Part shown: piece by piece, positions 46,925 through 56,195 of the stretch
Numbering within the stretch: the first letter of the stretch is position 1
How the letters are laid out: each line of letters opens with the position of its first letter
DNA from: an uncultured Bacilli bacterium
GTDB taxonomy: Bacteria; Bacillota_I; Bacilli_A; RF39; UBA660
DNA length: 64,000 nucleotides
Assembly: GCA_944358445.1 (NCBI GenBank)
Contig: CALVRC010000002.1
Coordinates: forward strand, 1-64,000
Reading direction: 5' to 3'
Made by a program: the position numbers and the translations under genes
Notes under the pieces: model-generated
The model's input: the letters and a program-made list of their open reading frames with translations, nothing else
Database searches by the model: none
What the model was told of the DNA's origin: nothing

Positions 46925-48144
46925 GAGAAAACCTTTCTAATTAAGTTTACTATTTTTTCTCTATAACCTGGTTTACGGTTATTAATGGCTAATTTATATA
47001 CATCTAAAACTTTTTCGGCAAAATATTTTGACGAATGAAGTTCAGCACTATTTCTAGCCCCATTTTGAATTTGACTTAATAATTTTTTATTATTCATAAT
47101 TTTTAAAATTTTCTCTTTACAAGATGTTTCGTCTTTAAATAGATAACCATTTAAATCATCGACTACTGTATCTCTAAAACTTTCATCATCAATGCATAAA
47201 GCTGGTAATGATGCGGCCATAGCTTCTATAATGGTTAAACCTTGAGTCTCACTTTGAGATGCAGATATGAAAATATCGGCTAGCTGGTAGTAAATTGGAA
47301 TATCATCCCATGGTACTTTACCAGTAAATATTATATTATTTTCTGCGTGTTTTTCTTTAGTTAGTTTTTCATATGCTTCTTTATCAGGTCCATCCCCTAT
47401 TATTAATAATTTGAAGTTTGGGTTTGCTTGAATTAAATCTTCGGTTATATTAATTAAAAAAGGGATATTTTTTTCTTCTGCTATACGACCAACAAAAACG
47501 GCTGTAAAATCTTTTTTAGAAATATTATACTGTTTTTTTAAGATGTTTATTTTTTTATGATCTATTTTTTCTTTATAAAATCTTTCTACTTCAATACCAG
47601 TTGGGATTATATGTATATTTCTTTCAACATTATATTTCTTTTTAAATAAGTCATAAGCTTTTTTTGTCGGAACAATTAGTTCATTGATTGTTTTATCACA
47701 GTAGAACTTGGTTAAATATTCTACTAGTTTTTTACTTGATCTATCAAAATGCCCTCTAGTTATATAATGAACATAATCTTCATACATTGTATGATATGTA
47801 TGAACGATTGGAATATTATATTGTTTTGCGAATAATCTAGCAAATGTTCCAATTGCAAATTCTGTTTGTGAATGGATAACATCTAAATTCCAACTTTTTA
47901 TTTTATTTATAGCTTTTATTGGATAAATGCTTGTTAATCTAGAATCATATATTCCGGTTGGAATTCCTGGGATTCTTAAAACTTTTTCTTTTTCATCATA
48001 TTCATATTTGGAGCTTATTAAATTGGCGGTAACGACATATACTTCATGTCCTTTTTTTTCTAGGGCTTTTTTTAACATGAGTTCACTGGTGACTAGTCCA
48101 CTAATATATGGTGTGTATGTTTCTGTAAATATTCCTATACGCAT
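46921..48144 (-). CDS. GT4 family glycosyltransferase, probable diacylglycerol glucosyltransferase
   Basis: The 407-aa GT-B enzyme begins MRIGIFTETYTPYISGLVTSELMLKKALEKKGHEVYVVT and has SQTEFAIGTFARLFAKQYNIPIVHTYHTMYEDYVHYI, AVFVGRIAEEKNIPFLI, FTGKVPWDDIPIYYQLADIFISASQSETQGLTIIEAMA (donor-binding E-x7-E). This pattern fits glycosyltransferases that build glucosyl-diacylglycerol membrane anchors, the lipid on which LTA is built, but the acceptor is inferred. It is coupled to the flippase-like gene upstream (adjacent stop/start) and to tpiA downstream. Confidence 0.85.
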   Translation of the reverse strand: MRIGIFTETYTPYISGLVTSELMLKKALEKKGHEVYVVTANLISSKYEYDEKEKVLRIPGIPTGIYDSRLTSIYPIKAINKIKSWNLDVIHSQTEFAIGTFARLFAKQYNIPIVHTYHTMYEDYVHYITRGHFDRSSKKLVEYLTKFYCDKTINELIVPTKKAYDLFKKKYNVERNIHIIPTGIEVERFYKEKIDHKKINILKKQYNISKKDFTAVFVGRIAEEKNIPFLINITEDLIQANPNFKLLIIGDGPDKEAYEKLTKEKHAENNIIFTGKVPWDDIPIYYQLADIFISASQSETQGLTIIEAMAASLPALCIDDESFRDTVVDDLNGYLFKDETSCKEKILKIMNNKKLLSQIQNGARNSAELHSSKYFAEKVLDVYKLAINNRKPGYREKIVNLIRKVFS

Positions 48145-49142
48145 TATTTTGCCTCCCTATTAAAGTTTAAAGCTATACCGCCAACTATGATTCCAAAATA
48201 GTATGTTACTAATCTCCAGACAATCATGATAATTGATAGTTTAGGACCTGTAACAAAGTTTTTGAAGAATGCTAAGAAACTAAATTCTAAGCCACCGGTA
48301 CCTCCTGGAATTGGAACCATTGAACCAATTAACATAACATAAGCAGATGTTATTATTACTAGTAATGGATTTATATATATTCCGAGTCCCATTAATAAAG
48401 TGAATGGTATTAGGTACTGTCCAACTAAGGCTATGAAATTTAAAGAAATTATTCTAATCATGTTAAATTTATCTTTGAATAAAATAATAGCACTTTGATG
48501 AAAGTTGTGGATAAATTTTTCTGATTTTTTTAGTTTTTCCTCTTTATCTTTTATAATTTTTAATTTATGTAATAAAGTTACTGTACCATCAATTATTTTT
48601 TTATTCCATTTTTTACTAAATGCGACAACAAATAATACTATGACAACTACTGTGTTTATAATAAAACCAATTGTAACTAATTTTTTTAGTAATGAATCAC
48701 TTGGAAAAATGTGCATTATATAATTAGCAGTTATTGCACACCCACCTAAGAAAACTAGGGCTATTTGGTATGCTATAAAATCTTGAATTACAACGTTTGT
48801 GGACTGTCCCAATGTTAATCCATCTTTTTTTAATTTATATATTTGCCATGGTTGGCCACCAGCTGCGAACGGTGTAATGGCGTGAAAAAACTGAGTAGTT
48901 ATCATTAATAGAATTCCCTTTTTATCGGTATATTTTTTATTTACTTTTGAAGCGCAGTAATATAACACTAATCCTTTTAAAAACCAATAAGCGATAATTA
49001 AAAGAAATGATAGTATTAACCATTTTATATCAAAAGATAATAAGTATTCTATTTTTTGAGCAAAGTTATCTTTTAATACAAAGTATAATATTATGGCGGT
49101 GATGGCTATAATTATTATAAAGTTTCTTTTATTTTTTTTCAT
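48144..49142 (-). CDS. Flippase-like integral membrane protein (LPG synthase TM / UPF0104 family)
   Basis: The 332-aa polytopic protein has about eight transmembrane helices, with ITPFAAGGQPWQIYKLKKDGLTLGQST and GSMVPIPGGTGGLEFSFLAFF, the conserved motifs of the MprF-N/YbhN/AglD family. Members act in lipid translocation or glycolipid pathways. Pairing with the GT4 gene suggests it moves or helps make a glycolipid. The start overlaps the end of pgk by 14 bp. Confidence 0.82.
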   Translation of the reverse strand: MKKNKRNFIIIIAITAIILYFVLKDNFAQKIEYLLSFDIKWLILSFLLIIAYWFLKGLVLYYCASKVNKKYTDKKGILLMITTQFFHAITPFAAGGQPWQIYKLKKDGLTLGQSTNVVIQDFIAYQIALVFLGGCAITANYIMHIFPSDSLLKKLVTIGFIINTVVVIVLFVVAFSKKWNKKIIDGTVTLLHKLKIIKDKEEKLKKSEKFIHNFHQSAIILFKDKFNMIRIISLNFIALVGQYLIPFTLLMGLGIYINPLLVIITSAYVMLIGSMVPIPGGTGGLEFSFLAFFKNFVTGPKLSIIMIVWRLVTYYFGIIVGGIALNFNREAK

Positions 49143-50316
49143 TAATAATTTTTAGAGCTGGAAGCTCAATTCCTTCTAAGAAAGCGAGTGATGCCCCACC
49201 ACCTGTTGATACATGACTAATTTTATTTTCATAGTTAAAAGTTGTAGCTGCTCTAGCCGTGTCTCCTCCACCAACTAATGTATAGGCTTTAGTATTAGTA
49301 ATGATTTCAAATAATTCTTTTGTACCGTTTTCAAATCCTTTTGTTTCAAAGCAGCCAACTGGACCATTCCAAAATATGGTTTTACAATCATCTAAATATT
49401 GTTTGAAAACTTCTAATGTTCTTGGTCCTATATCTAGTCCCATTTCATCTTCTTCAATTTCATTAATGAATCTTTCATGAGTTTTGGTATTGTCTTTTAT
49501 TTCAGTAGCGGTTATAACATCAATTGGCAATATTAATTTATCAGGGTAGTTTTCTAACATTTCTTTACAGTATGATAGTTTTTCTCTTTCACATAATGAA
49601 GAGCCTATATTAAATCCAGCTGCTTTTAGAAATGTGAAGGCCATACCGCCACCTATTAGGATATAGTCTGCTTTGGTTATTAAATTACTAATGACGCCAA
49701 TTTTATCACTGACTTTGGCTCCACCTAAAATAATTGTATATGGTTTTCTAGGTTTATTTGTTAGTTTGGTTAATTTTTTTATTTCTTCTTCTACAAGAAA
49801 ACCTAAGCCATTTGGAATATTACTGGCAATTCCTAGGTTAGAAGCATGGGATCTATGAATTGTTCCAAAGGCATCATTAATGAAAATATCACCTAAGCTA
49901 GCCCAATATTTACCTAATTCTTTATCATTATTACTTTCTTTTTTTCCATCTAAATCTTCAAATCTTGTGTTTTCTATTAAGATAACATCTTTATCTTTCA
50001 TGTTATCAATGGCATTTTCTAGATTTTGTCCTCTAGTTTCATTAATAAATTTTACTTTTTTTCTTAATAATTTTGAAAGTCTTTCAGCAACTGGTTTTAG
50101 GGTATATTTTTCTTTATCTTCTATGGTTTTTACCCTTCCTAAATGAGACATTAAAATAACTTTAGCGCCTTGTTTTCTAGCGTATCTAATTGTTTTTAAA
50201 CTTTTCTTTATTCTGCTTTCATCTTTAATGATTCCATTTTCAATTGGAACATTAAAATCACATCTAATAATTACTTTTTTACCACTTAAATCATAGTCTT
50301 TGATTGTTTTTTTCAT
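49129..50316 (-). CDS. pgk: Phosphoglycerate kinase
   Basis: The 395-aa protein is of full normal length: KKVIIRCDFNVPIENG, MSHLGRVKT, LIENTRFEDLDGKKESNN, HRSHASNLGIA, YTIILGGAKVSDKIGVI, IGGGMAFTFLKA, FWNGPVGCFE, VGGGDTARAA, HVSTGGGASLAFLEG. It makes ATP from 1,3-bisphosphoglycerate. It lies in an operon with a pilin-like gene upstream and flippase-GT4-tpiA downstream; gap is transcribed separately at 51669. Confidence 0.97.
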   Translation of the reverse strand: MKKTIKDYDLSGKKVIIRCDFNVPIENGIIKDESRIKKSLKTIRYARKQGAKVILMSHLGRVKTIEDKEKYTLKPVAERLSKLLRKKVKFINETRGQNLENAIDNMKDKDVILIENTRFEDLDGKKESNNDKELGKYWASLGDIFINDAFGTIHRSHASNLGIASNIPNGLGFLVEEEIKKLTKLTNKPRKPYTIILGGAKVSDKIGVISNLITKADYILIGGGMAFTFLKAAGFNIGSSLCEREKLSYCKEMLENYPDKLILPIDVITATEIKDNTKTHERFINEIEEDEMGLDIGPRTLEVFKQYLDDCKTIFWNGPVGCFETKGFENGTKELFEIITNTKAYTLVGGGDTARAATTFNYENKISHVSTGGGASLAFLEGIELPALKIINEKK

Positions 50317-50327
50317 TAGTTTTCCCC

Positions 50328-50699
50328 CTAACTAGAATAAGTATATTTAAGTGTGCCGTTTTGATTTCTTACTGTAACAGAACCCCCTTCTTCAATTAGT
50401 GGTCTATCTGTTTTCGGATTTCTTAAGGTACCTTGGATAACACCACTTGCGACCAAAACATCTGTGTGAATATTTACAGATGCTCCATTTGTAGTTTTTA
50501 AATTTGCATATTCGGACCTATCAGAATGCGTTTCAACATATATTTCGGCAGCGTTTTCAATATTATCAACATATCTTTCATAATTTTGCTCTTGTGATTT
50601 TTTATTTGTCGATACAATGCTTGGAACAGAAACTAATATAATTGCTCCTAATAAAACTAATATGGCTAGTAATTCAATTAGCGTAAACCCATTTTTCAT
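50328..50699 (-). CDS. Type IV pilin-like protein
   Basis: The 123-aa product begins MKNGFTLIELLAILVLLGAIILVSVPSIVSTNKKSQEQ, a canonical prepilin with Gly-Phe site and Glu5, then a small beta-rich domain (SVTVRNQNGTLKYTYSS). ATG 50699 follows TAGGTGA; an in-frame GTG at 50708 overlaps this SD. It ends only 11 bp before pgk, so the surface protein and a glycolytic enzyme are probably on one transcript. Confidence 0.85.
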   Translation of the reverse strand: MKNGFTLIELLAILVLLGAIILVSVPSIVSTNKKSQEQNYERYVDNIENAAEIYVETHSDRSEYANLKTTNGASVNIHTDVLVASGVIQGTLRNPKTDRPLIEEGGSVTVRNQNGTLKYTYSS

Positions 50700-50794
50700 T
50701 CTTATCACCTACTTTTTATTTTATACTATTTTTTCGATAATAACAAGTTTATTTTAGGTTTTATAATAATTATGGTTTTACATTTTACAAATAA

Positions 50795-50817
50795 AACCCC
50801 ATGTTTTAAATGGGGTT
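50795..50817 (-). terminator. Terminator of the PASTA-protein gene
   Basis: Stem AACCCCAT / ATGGGGTT overlaps the stop codon, followed on the minus strand by TTATTTG. Confidence 0.65.
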
Positions 50818-51594
50818 GTTTGAAGAATCTGAATTTTCTTCTTTATTATTTTCTTCTGTATCTTCGCTTTTTTCTGGTAAATTTACATTTTCTTCTTTTT
50901 TTGAAACTGTAATAACAACTATTTCTGTGTTTTCTATTTTTTTACCAGCTTTAACACTTTGTTTTAATACTATATTTTCTTCATCTGATGTTTCATATTC
51001 TATTTCATATTTTATTTTATTTTTATTTAACAAGGTTATTGCATTATCTAGGGTTAAGCCTTCAACATCTGGCATGGTTACTTTTGTGTCTAACACACCG
51101 ACTGTTAATTTAATAATTGTATTTTCCATAACTTTGGAGCCAGCTTTTTTATTTTGTTTTATAACTACTCCAACTTCATCTTCATCAGTAACTAACTTTT
51201 CGGTCATTTGAGCTTGTAAGTTTGATTCTTTTAACAAATCTTCAGCATCTTCATAGGTATAACCTTCAACATCAGGAACTACTATATTTTGATTTTGATA
51301 GATATAATATCCTAGAAAAGCAGCAGCTCCTAAGGCCGCTATACTTAATAATATGAAGAAAAACATCATAAAGCTTTGAAAAAAACTCATTTTACCTTTT
51401 TGTTTATCATTATTATTTTTATATTTTATCTTAGTTTTTGTTCTACTTTTAGTTTTGGTTTTACCACGTTTTTGTTTTGGCTTTGAATTACTTTTTTGAT
51501 TATAATTTTCGACTTCTTCATCTAGTGGGAAACCACATCTTTTACAGAAGAATGAGTCATAATCATTTTCCATTCCACATTTTGGACAATTCAT
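50806..51594 (-). CDS. Zinc-ribbon, single-pass membrane protein with two PASTA domains
   Basis: Order in the 262-aa protein: zinc ribbon MNCPKCGMENDYDSFFCKRCGFPL, a basic low-complexity linker, a transmembrane helix (about 72-95), two extracellular PASTA domains (VVPDVEGYTYEDAEDLL, MPDVEGLTLDNAITLL) and an acidic Ser/Asn/Glu tail. PASTA domains bind muropeptides in PknB-type kinases and PBPs, but there is no kinase domain here; the cytoplasmic zinc ribbon could recruit a partner. This architecture suggests a cell-wall sensor or scaffold; function unknown. Confidence 0.82.
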   Translation of the reverse strand: MNCPKCGMENDYDSFFCKRCGFPLDEEVENYNQKSNSKPKQKRGKTKTKSRTKTKIKYKNNNDKQKGKMSFFQSFMMFFFILLSIAALGAAAFLGYYIYQNQNIVVPDVEGYTYEDAEDLLKESNLQAQMTEKLVTDEDEVGVVIKQNKKAGSKVMENTIIKLTVGVLDTKVTMPDVEGLTLDNAITLLNKNKIKYEIEYETSDEENIVLKQSVKAGKKIENTEIVVITVSKKEENVNLPEKSEDTEENNKEENSDSSNNPI

Positions 51595-51647
51595 AATATC
51601 ACCTCACACTAATATTATAGTCTTTTTATAAATTTTGACAAATTTAA

Positions 51648-51670
51648 AAGAAGATAAGTTTTATCTTCTT
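51648..51670 (-). terminator. Terminator of gap
   Basis: Perfect 10-bp stem AAGAAGATAA / TTATCTTCTT with a 3-bp loop at the gap stop codon. Confidence 0.75.
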
Positions 51671-52670
51671 ATTTGAATAAATATTTGGCAGTTCTAACCA
51701 TTTGAGATGAATAACTCATTTCATTATCATACCATGCGACTACTTTTACTAAATCACCGTTTTCGGTTTCTAAAACGTCTGTTAGTAATCCATCGACAAT
51801 TCCTCCATGAGTTTCACCAATGACATCACTTGAAACAATTGGGTCCGTAGTATAACCTAATGTTTCATTTTGATTTTGTTTGAATACTTCATTTATTTCT
51901 TCTTTTGTCACTTTTTTATTTAACTCTAAGGTTAAATCAACAACAGAACCTGTAGTTACTGGAACTCTAATGGCATTTCCATCTAATTTACCATTTAAAC
52001 TAGGTATTACTAACCCTAGGGCACTAGCGGCTCCTGTTGAAGTTGGTATTATATTGGCAGCGGCAGCTCTACCTCTTCTTGATTTGGCGCCTTTTTTATG
52101 AGGAACATCTAATACTGATTGGTCATTAGTATAGGCATGAACAGTTGTCATATAACCTTTCTTTATTCCAAAAGCATTGTTTAAAACGTTGACTACTGGA
52201 GCTAAACAATTCGTTGTACATGATGCAGCACTTATAATTTGTTCTGTTCCATCTAATGTATTTTCGTTTACTCCATAAACTATTGTTTTTAAATCGCCTT
52301 TAGCAGGTGCTGAAATAATTACTTTTTTTGCGCCTGCATTTATATGAGCTTCAGCTTTTTCTTTACTTGTGAATTTACCTGTACATTCAAATACAGCATC
52401 TATATCTAATTCTTTCCATGGCAAATTATTTGGGTCCATTTCTTTATATATTTTTATTTTTCTTTGTTTTACAATGATACCATCTTCATCATATGTGATT
52501 TCGTTTGGTAAGTATCTTCTATGTGATGTATCATATTTAAGAAGATATGCGAGGTCTTCTGGGCTTGTTAAGTCATTGATGGCAACTACTTCCATTTCTG
52601 GGTCTTCTTCCATAATTCTAAATACTAATCTTCCTATACGGCCAAAACCATTAATTGCTACTTTTATCAT
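51669..52670 (-). CDS. gap: Glyceraldehyde-3-phosphate dehydrogenase
   Basis: The 333-aa protein has the NAD-binding start IKVAINGFGRIGRLVFRIM, the active-site SAASCTTNCLAPV with catalytic Cys, TVHAYTNDQSVLDVPH and the C-terminal VAWYDNEMSYSSQMVRT. It oxidises glyceraldehyde 3-phosphate to 1,3-bisphosphoglycerate. It follows the nucleoside kinase by 17 bp and may be co-transcribed with it. Confidence 0.97.
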   Translation of the reverse strand: MIKVAINGFGRIGRLVFRIMEEDPEMEVVAINDLTSPEDLAYLLKYDTSHRRYLPNEITYDEDGIIVKQRKIKIYKEMDPNNLPWKELDIDAVFECTGKFTSKEKAEAHINAGAKKVIISAPAKGDLKTIVYGVNENTLDGTEQIISAASCTTNCLAPVVNVLNNAFGIKKGYMTTVHAYTNDQSVLDVPHKKGAKSRRGRAAAANIIPTSTGAASALGLVIPSLNGKLDGNAIRVPVTTGSVVDLTLELNKKVTKEEINEVFKQNQNETLGYTTDPIVSSDVIGETHGGIVDGLLTDVLETENGDLVKVVAWYDNEMSYSSQMVRTAKYLFK

Positions 52671-52687
52671 TTTATCAAATCCTTTCT

Positions 52688-54349
52688 TTATTCTTCAAAA
52701 ATACTTCCACCAATAAATTCTCTTAAGATTGAATCTTTTGGAACTACTTCACTAGTTATTGGAAGGAAGTTTCTTAATAGATTAATTAATCTCATGGCTT
52801 CTGGATATTCTGGGCTTGTACTTTCTATTCCATATAATAGTGGTTCAGCATATATTCTGAGTACTGAAAGTTCATAACCTAATGAGGAGTTTATCATCGC
52901 ATCTGCATCATCTTGATATGGATAGATGCTTAGTCTTGCTTCTTTATCAACGTTTGGCCACATGGCTAGTGTGGTTTCAGCGTTCGTTCCCCTAAATTGG
53001 TTGTCTCTGACTATTCTTCTAATTTTTCTGACATCAGTTGTATGAACACGATTATGATTATCTAATTTTAGATGAATAAGTGGACTCATAAATATTTTAA
53101 ATTTATTTTCTCTCGGAATATTTTGAGTTAGTTTTTCATTTAAGGTATGAATTCCTTCAATGATTAATATATCATTTTCTTCTAATTTTAAATATTTATT
53201 TTCATAGACTTTTTTACCGGTTATAAAATCAAAGGTTGGCATTGATACTTTATGACCTGACAATAATTTTGTTAAGTGATTATTAAACAAGGCTGTATCA
53301 ATTGATTCAATGCTTGAAAAGTCTAATTCACCATTTTCATCTCTTGGGGCATCTACTCTATCTACGAAATAATCATCTAATGAAATTTTATGGCAATTTA
53401 TTCCTTTTACTTTTAAATATAGAGATAATTTTTTAGCTGTTGTTGTTTTCCCACTTGAAGAAGGTCCAGCTAGTAAGATGATTTTTATTTGATCTTTCTT
53501 TTTATAAATTGTTTCTGCTATTAAAGAAAGCTGATCTTCATAATGGGTTTCAAATAATCTTAATACATCAACGTATTTTCCTTCAGTACATATTTTATTT
53601 AAATCAGGAGCTGTACTAATGCCTATAGTTCTACCCCAATTTTGAAAGCTTTTATATGTATCAAAGGTTAATTTATGATGAATGTATTCGTCAACTTTTT
53701 CTGGATTATTAACGCTTGGATAAGTTAATATAAAACTATTTTCTTTTAGATAGACCATACCAAATTCTGTTAGTATTCCTGTGTTATAAACAAGTGGTCC
53801 AAAGAAGTAATCATATATTCCATCTAATGAGTAAAGAGTTACGGTTCTATTAGTCATATATCTTAAACCTTCTACTTTATCTTGTTGATGGTGTTTTTTA
53901 AAATATTTTATGGCATCAAATCTATCAACAAGCATTTCTTTAAATGTAAATTTTTGATTAACCATTTTTCTCATTTCTTCTTCTATTTTTTGAGCGGTTA
54001 TTTTTGTTATTCTTTGTCCTATTATTTCACAGTATATGCCGTTTTCTAGCGAATAGTTTATTAAAATATCTGTTTCATCGCCTAAGATTTTTTTGGTGGC
54101 TACAGTTACTAAGAACTCTAAACTTCTTGCATAAATACGGTTTCCAACTGTTGATGATAGGTCATAGAATTTTACTTTTTCGTTACTGGTTACTTTGGCA
54201 TTTAAACCAACTAGAAATTCACCTAATCTAGCTCCAACAATTGGATACTTAAAATCATTTTTTACTTTTTTTGACACTTCATAAAGGGGTGTGTCTTCTG
54301 GGATGCCATCTAAGTAAGTATTGTTATATTTTAGTTTTAGGTCTCGCAT
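52688..54349 (-). CDS. Nucleoside kinase with TGS and ThrRS-like editing domains
   Basis: The 553-aa protein begins MRDLKLKYNNTYLDGIPEDTPLYEVSK with an N-terminal TGS-like domain, followed by a threonyl-tRNA-synthetase second-additional-domain-like part (GIYCEIIGQRITKITAQKIEEEMRKM). A phosphoribulokinase/uridine-kinase domain follows from about residue 280 (Walker A LLAGPSSSGKTTTAKKLS, SLDDYFVDRVDAPRDENG, FDFITGKK, IIEGIHTLN). This three-part layout is a known Firmicutes nucleoside kinase type. ATG 54349 is preceded by AGGAGGGGA; the frame upstream to 54406 contains that SD and is rejected. Confidence 0.88.
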   Translation of the reverse strand: MRDLKLKYNNTYLDGIPEDTPLYEVSKKVKNDFKYPIVGARLGEFLVGLNAKVTSNEKVKFYDLSSTVGNRIYARSLEFLVTVATKKILGDETDILINYSLENGIYCEIIGQRITKITAQKIEEEMRKMVNQKFTFKEMLVDRFDAIKYFKKHHQQDKVEGLRYMTNRTVTLYSLDGIYDYFFGPLVYNTGILTEFGMVYLKENSFILTYPSVNNPEKVDEYIHHKLTFDTYKSFQNWGRTIGISTAPDLNKICTEGKYVDVLRLFETHYEDQLSLIAETIYKKKDQIKIILLAGPSSSGKTTTAKKLSLYLKVKGINCHKISLDDYFVDRVDAPRDENGELDFSSIESIDTALFNNHLTKLLSGHKVSMPTFDFITGKKVYENKYLKLEENDILIIEGIHTLNEKLTQNIPRENKFKIFMSPLIHLKLDNHNRVHTTDVRKIRRIVRDNQFRGTNAETTLAMWPNVDKEARLSIYPYQDDADAMINSSLGYELSVLRIYAEPLLYGIESTSPEYPEAMRLINLLRNFLPITSEVVPKDSILREFIGGSIFEE

Positions 54350-54465
54350 TTTATCCCCTCCTATTTTCCTATATTTTAGCTTAACACAAATAATATAATT
54401 TGTCATGTTTTTTGATGAATAATATTTACTCTTTACACCTATTATAATTATGAGGAGGGATTTTT

Positions 54466-55050
54466 ATGTTGATACCAAGTGTTGTTGAGAAAAATAGTGA
54501 TGGAGAGAGAGTTTATGATATATATTCTAGATTACTTAAAGATAGAATTATTATTTTAAGTGGGGAGATTGATGACAATTTAGCTAATTCAGTAGTGGCA
54601 CAATTACTTTATTTAGATTCTATTAATCATGATCCAATTAATTTATATATTAATTCTCCAGGTGGAAGTATTACTGCTGGTATGGCTATTTATGATACAA
54701 TGAATTATATAAAAAGCAAGGTTTCAACTATTTGTATTGGAATGGCTGCTAGTATGGCTGCATTTTTACTTTCATCAGGTGAAAAAAAGATGAGATATAT
54801 TTTGCCTAATGGTGAGGTTATGATTCATCAACCTTTAGGTGGGGCGCAAGGTCAAGCTACAGAAATTAAAATAGCGGCTGAGAGAATTTTAAAATTAAAA
54901 GAAAAATTAAATAAAATTTTAAGTGAAAATACTGGTCAAAGTTTAGGAAAAATTCAAAATGATACTGAAAGAGATTATTTTTTATCATCATGTGAGGCTT
55001 TAGAATATGGACTTGTTGACAAAATTTTAAAAGAACAAAGGTCAAAATAA
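54466..55050 (+). CDS. clpP: ATP-dependent Clp protease proteolytic subunit
   Basis: The 194-aa protein is standard Clp[49 protein letters not shown], nucleophile Ser in [15 protein letters not shown], His in [13 protein letters not shown] and Asp in [10 protein letters not shown]. It degrades proteins fed by Clp ATPases. It stands alone with its own terminator; the divergent ClpX-like gene at 32611 is a possible but unproven partner. SD GAGGAGGG. Confidence 0.97.
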   Translation: MLIPSVVEKNSDGERVYDIYSRLLKDRIIILSGEIDDNLANSVVAQLLYLDSINHDPINLYINSPGGSITAGMAIYDTMNYIKSKVSTICIGMAASMAAFLLSSGEKKMRYILPNGEVMIHQPLGGAQGQATEIKIAAERILKLKEKLNKILSENTGQSLGKIQNDTERDYFLSSCEALEYGLVDKILKEQRSK

Positions 55051-55059
55051 ATTTTGACT

Positions 55060-55084
55060 AGCTTACCTCGCGGTAAGCTTTTTC
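55060..55084 (+). terminator. Terminator of clpP
   Basis: Stem AGCTTACC / GGTAAGCT with TCGC loop and T tract. Confidence 0.8.
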
Positions 55085-55214
55085 TACTTCATTGGAATCT
55101 AAGATTCCTCCATAGACCAGTATCGGATAGTCTTTTGCCCTAATTTATATTATTTGTTTGTCATTCAAAAATGCACTTTCTTTATATATAAAAATAAGCT
55201 ATATTTCAAGCTTA

Positions 55215-55727
55215 TTAACTGTTTTGAACATAGTCTAGAGTTACATTAAGAGTACTATCTATATCAGCTGGCTGACTTGTCACATCTTTATTATAAGATA
55301 CTTTAACTGTAAATGTTGTGTTTGAGTGCTCACCTAAAACATCGTTTTCGCTAATTCCTGTGATTTCAAATAAAATCGCAGGATTATTTTCATCAGTAAC
55401 TGTTAATTTATTTAATCTAGCTGGAATACTACCATCATTAGCAACGGTTACTTCATAAGTCATACTGTCACTAGGTGAAACTAAATTAGTTTTAAATATG
55501 GCTGTAGTATTATTTGTAACTTGTGGCTCTTCTGCATTGGTAGCACTTCCAGTAAAGCCTACAACGGTTATATCTGTAATTTTTATATCCCACGTACTTT
55601 CAACTACAGCTGTTCCATTAATGGTTAGGCTTTGTGAAAAACTGGCATATCCAACAGCCATAAATAACACAATTAGGCATAAACCAACAATCATCCAATT
55701 TTTTTGAGTTTGATTCATTTTTTTCAT
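55215..55727 (-). CDS. TasA/camelysin-like SipW-dependent surface protein
   Basis: The 170-aa product has the paralogue signal (MKKMNQTQKNWMIVGLCLIVLFMAVGYASFSQSLTINGTAVVE), WDIKITDITVVGFTG, NLVSPSDSMTYEVTVANDGS and the C-terminal LNVTLDYVQNS. It is closest in layout to the protein at 5208 and lacks an adhesin-like extension. Far from sipW but with its own strong promoter. SD GGGGAAG precedes ATG 55727. Confidence 0.86.
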   Translation of the reverse strand: MKKMNQTQKNWMIVGLCLIVLFMAVGYASFSQSLTINGTAVVESTWDIKITDITVVGFTGSATNAEEPQVTNNTTAIFKTNLVSPSDSMTYEVTVANDGSIPARLNKLTVTDENNPAILFEITGISENDVLGEHSNTTFTVKVSYNKDVTSQPADIDSTLNVTLDYVQNS

Positions 55728-55751
55728 AAGTCTTCCCCTACCTTTAATATA

Positions 55752-55780
55752 ATTATAAGGGTTTGTGTCAATAAAGTCAA
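55752..55780 (-). promoter_or_regulatory. Sigma-A type promoter of the TasA-like gene at 55215
   Basis: TTGACT (55780-55775), 17-bp spacer, TATAAT (55757-55752) on the minus strand. Confidence 0.78.
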
Positions 55781-55879
55781 TTGTATTTTTTGTGATAATT
55801 TTTTATTATAAGAAAATCATTTTTTTATAATTAGTAAATTTTGATATATCTTTTGATTTCATTTTTTTAAATGAAAAAA

Positions 55880-55897
55880 GACAGTATACTAACTGCC
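55880..55897 (-). terminator. Terminator of the SASP gene
   Basis: Short stem GGCAGT / ACTGTC (one G-U pair) followed on the minus strand by six T's. Confidence 0.55.
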
Positions 55898-55915
55898 CTT
55901 TATACTTTAGTTTAA

Positions 55916-56119
55916 TTATTTAGTATAATTAGAACCTGAAATTTGTTGTTGACCCATTTGTACAAGTCTTTTAGTAATTTCTCCACCTACTGAACCGTTA
56001 GCTCTACTAGTAGCATCTGGTCCCATTTTAACGCCTAATTCGTTAGCAATTTCATATTTCATTTGTTCAATTGCTTGTTTAGCGCCAGGAACTACTAAAC
56101 GAGAATTATTATTAGTCAT
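55916..56119 (-). CDS. Alpha/beta-type small acid-soluble spore protein
   Basis: The 67-aa protein has the full family pattern: [51 protein letters not shown]. The EIANELG site is where the germination protease GPR cuts. The protein coats and protects DNA in the dormant spore. The start follows AGGAGGTGA. A TGTACAC/GTGTACA inverted repeat (56134-56156) lies just upstream. A SigG-like promoter (TGCATT, 17 bp, CAATATA) is only a fair match. Confidence 0.95.
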   Translation of the reverse strand: MTNNNSRLVVPGAKQAIEQMKYEIANELGVKMGPDATSRANGSVGGEITKRLVQMGQQQISGSNYTK

Positions 56120-56195
56120 ACATTTTCACCTCCTGTACACTTATATATTGTGTACATTTGAGGATTTAATGCATTTTTTTTATTGGTAATTTTTG

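Noticed and set aside
54466-55050. clpP and the ClpX-like gene as one functional pair
   Set aside because: They are 20 kb apart and the ClpX-like protein shows no clear ClpP-binding loop; left as a possibility only.
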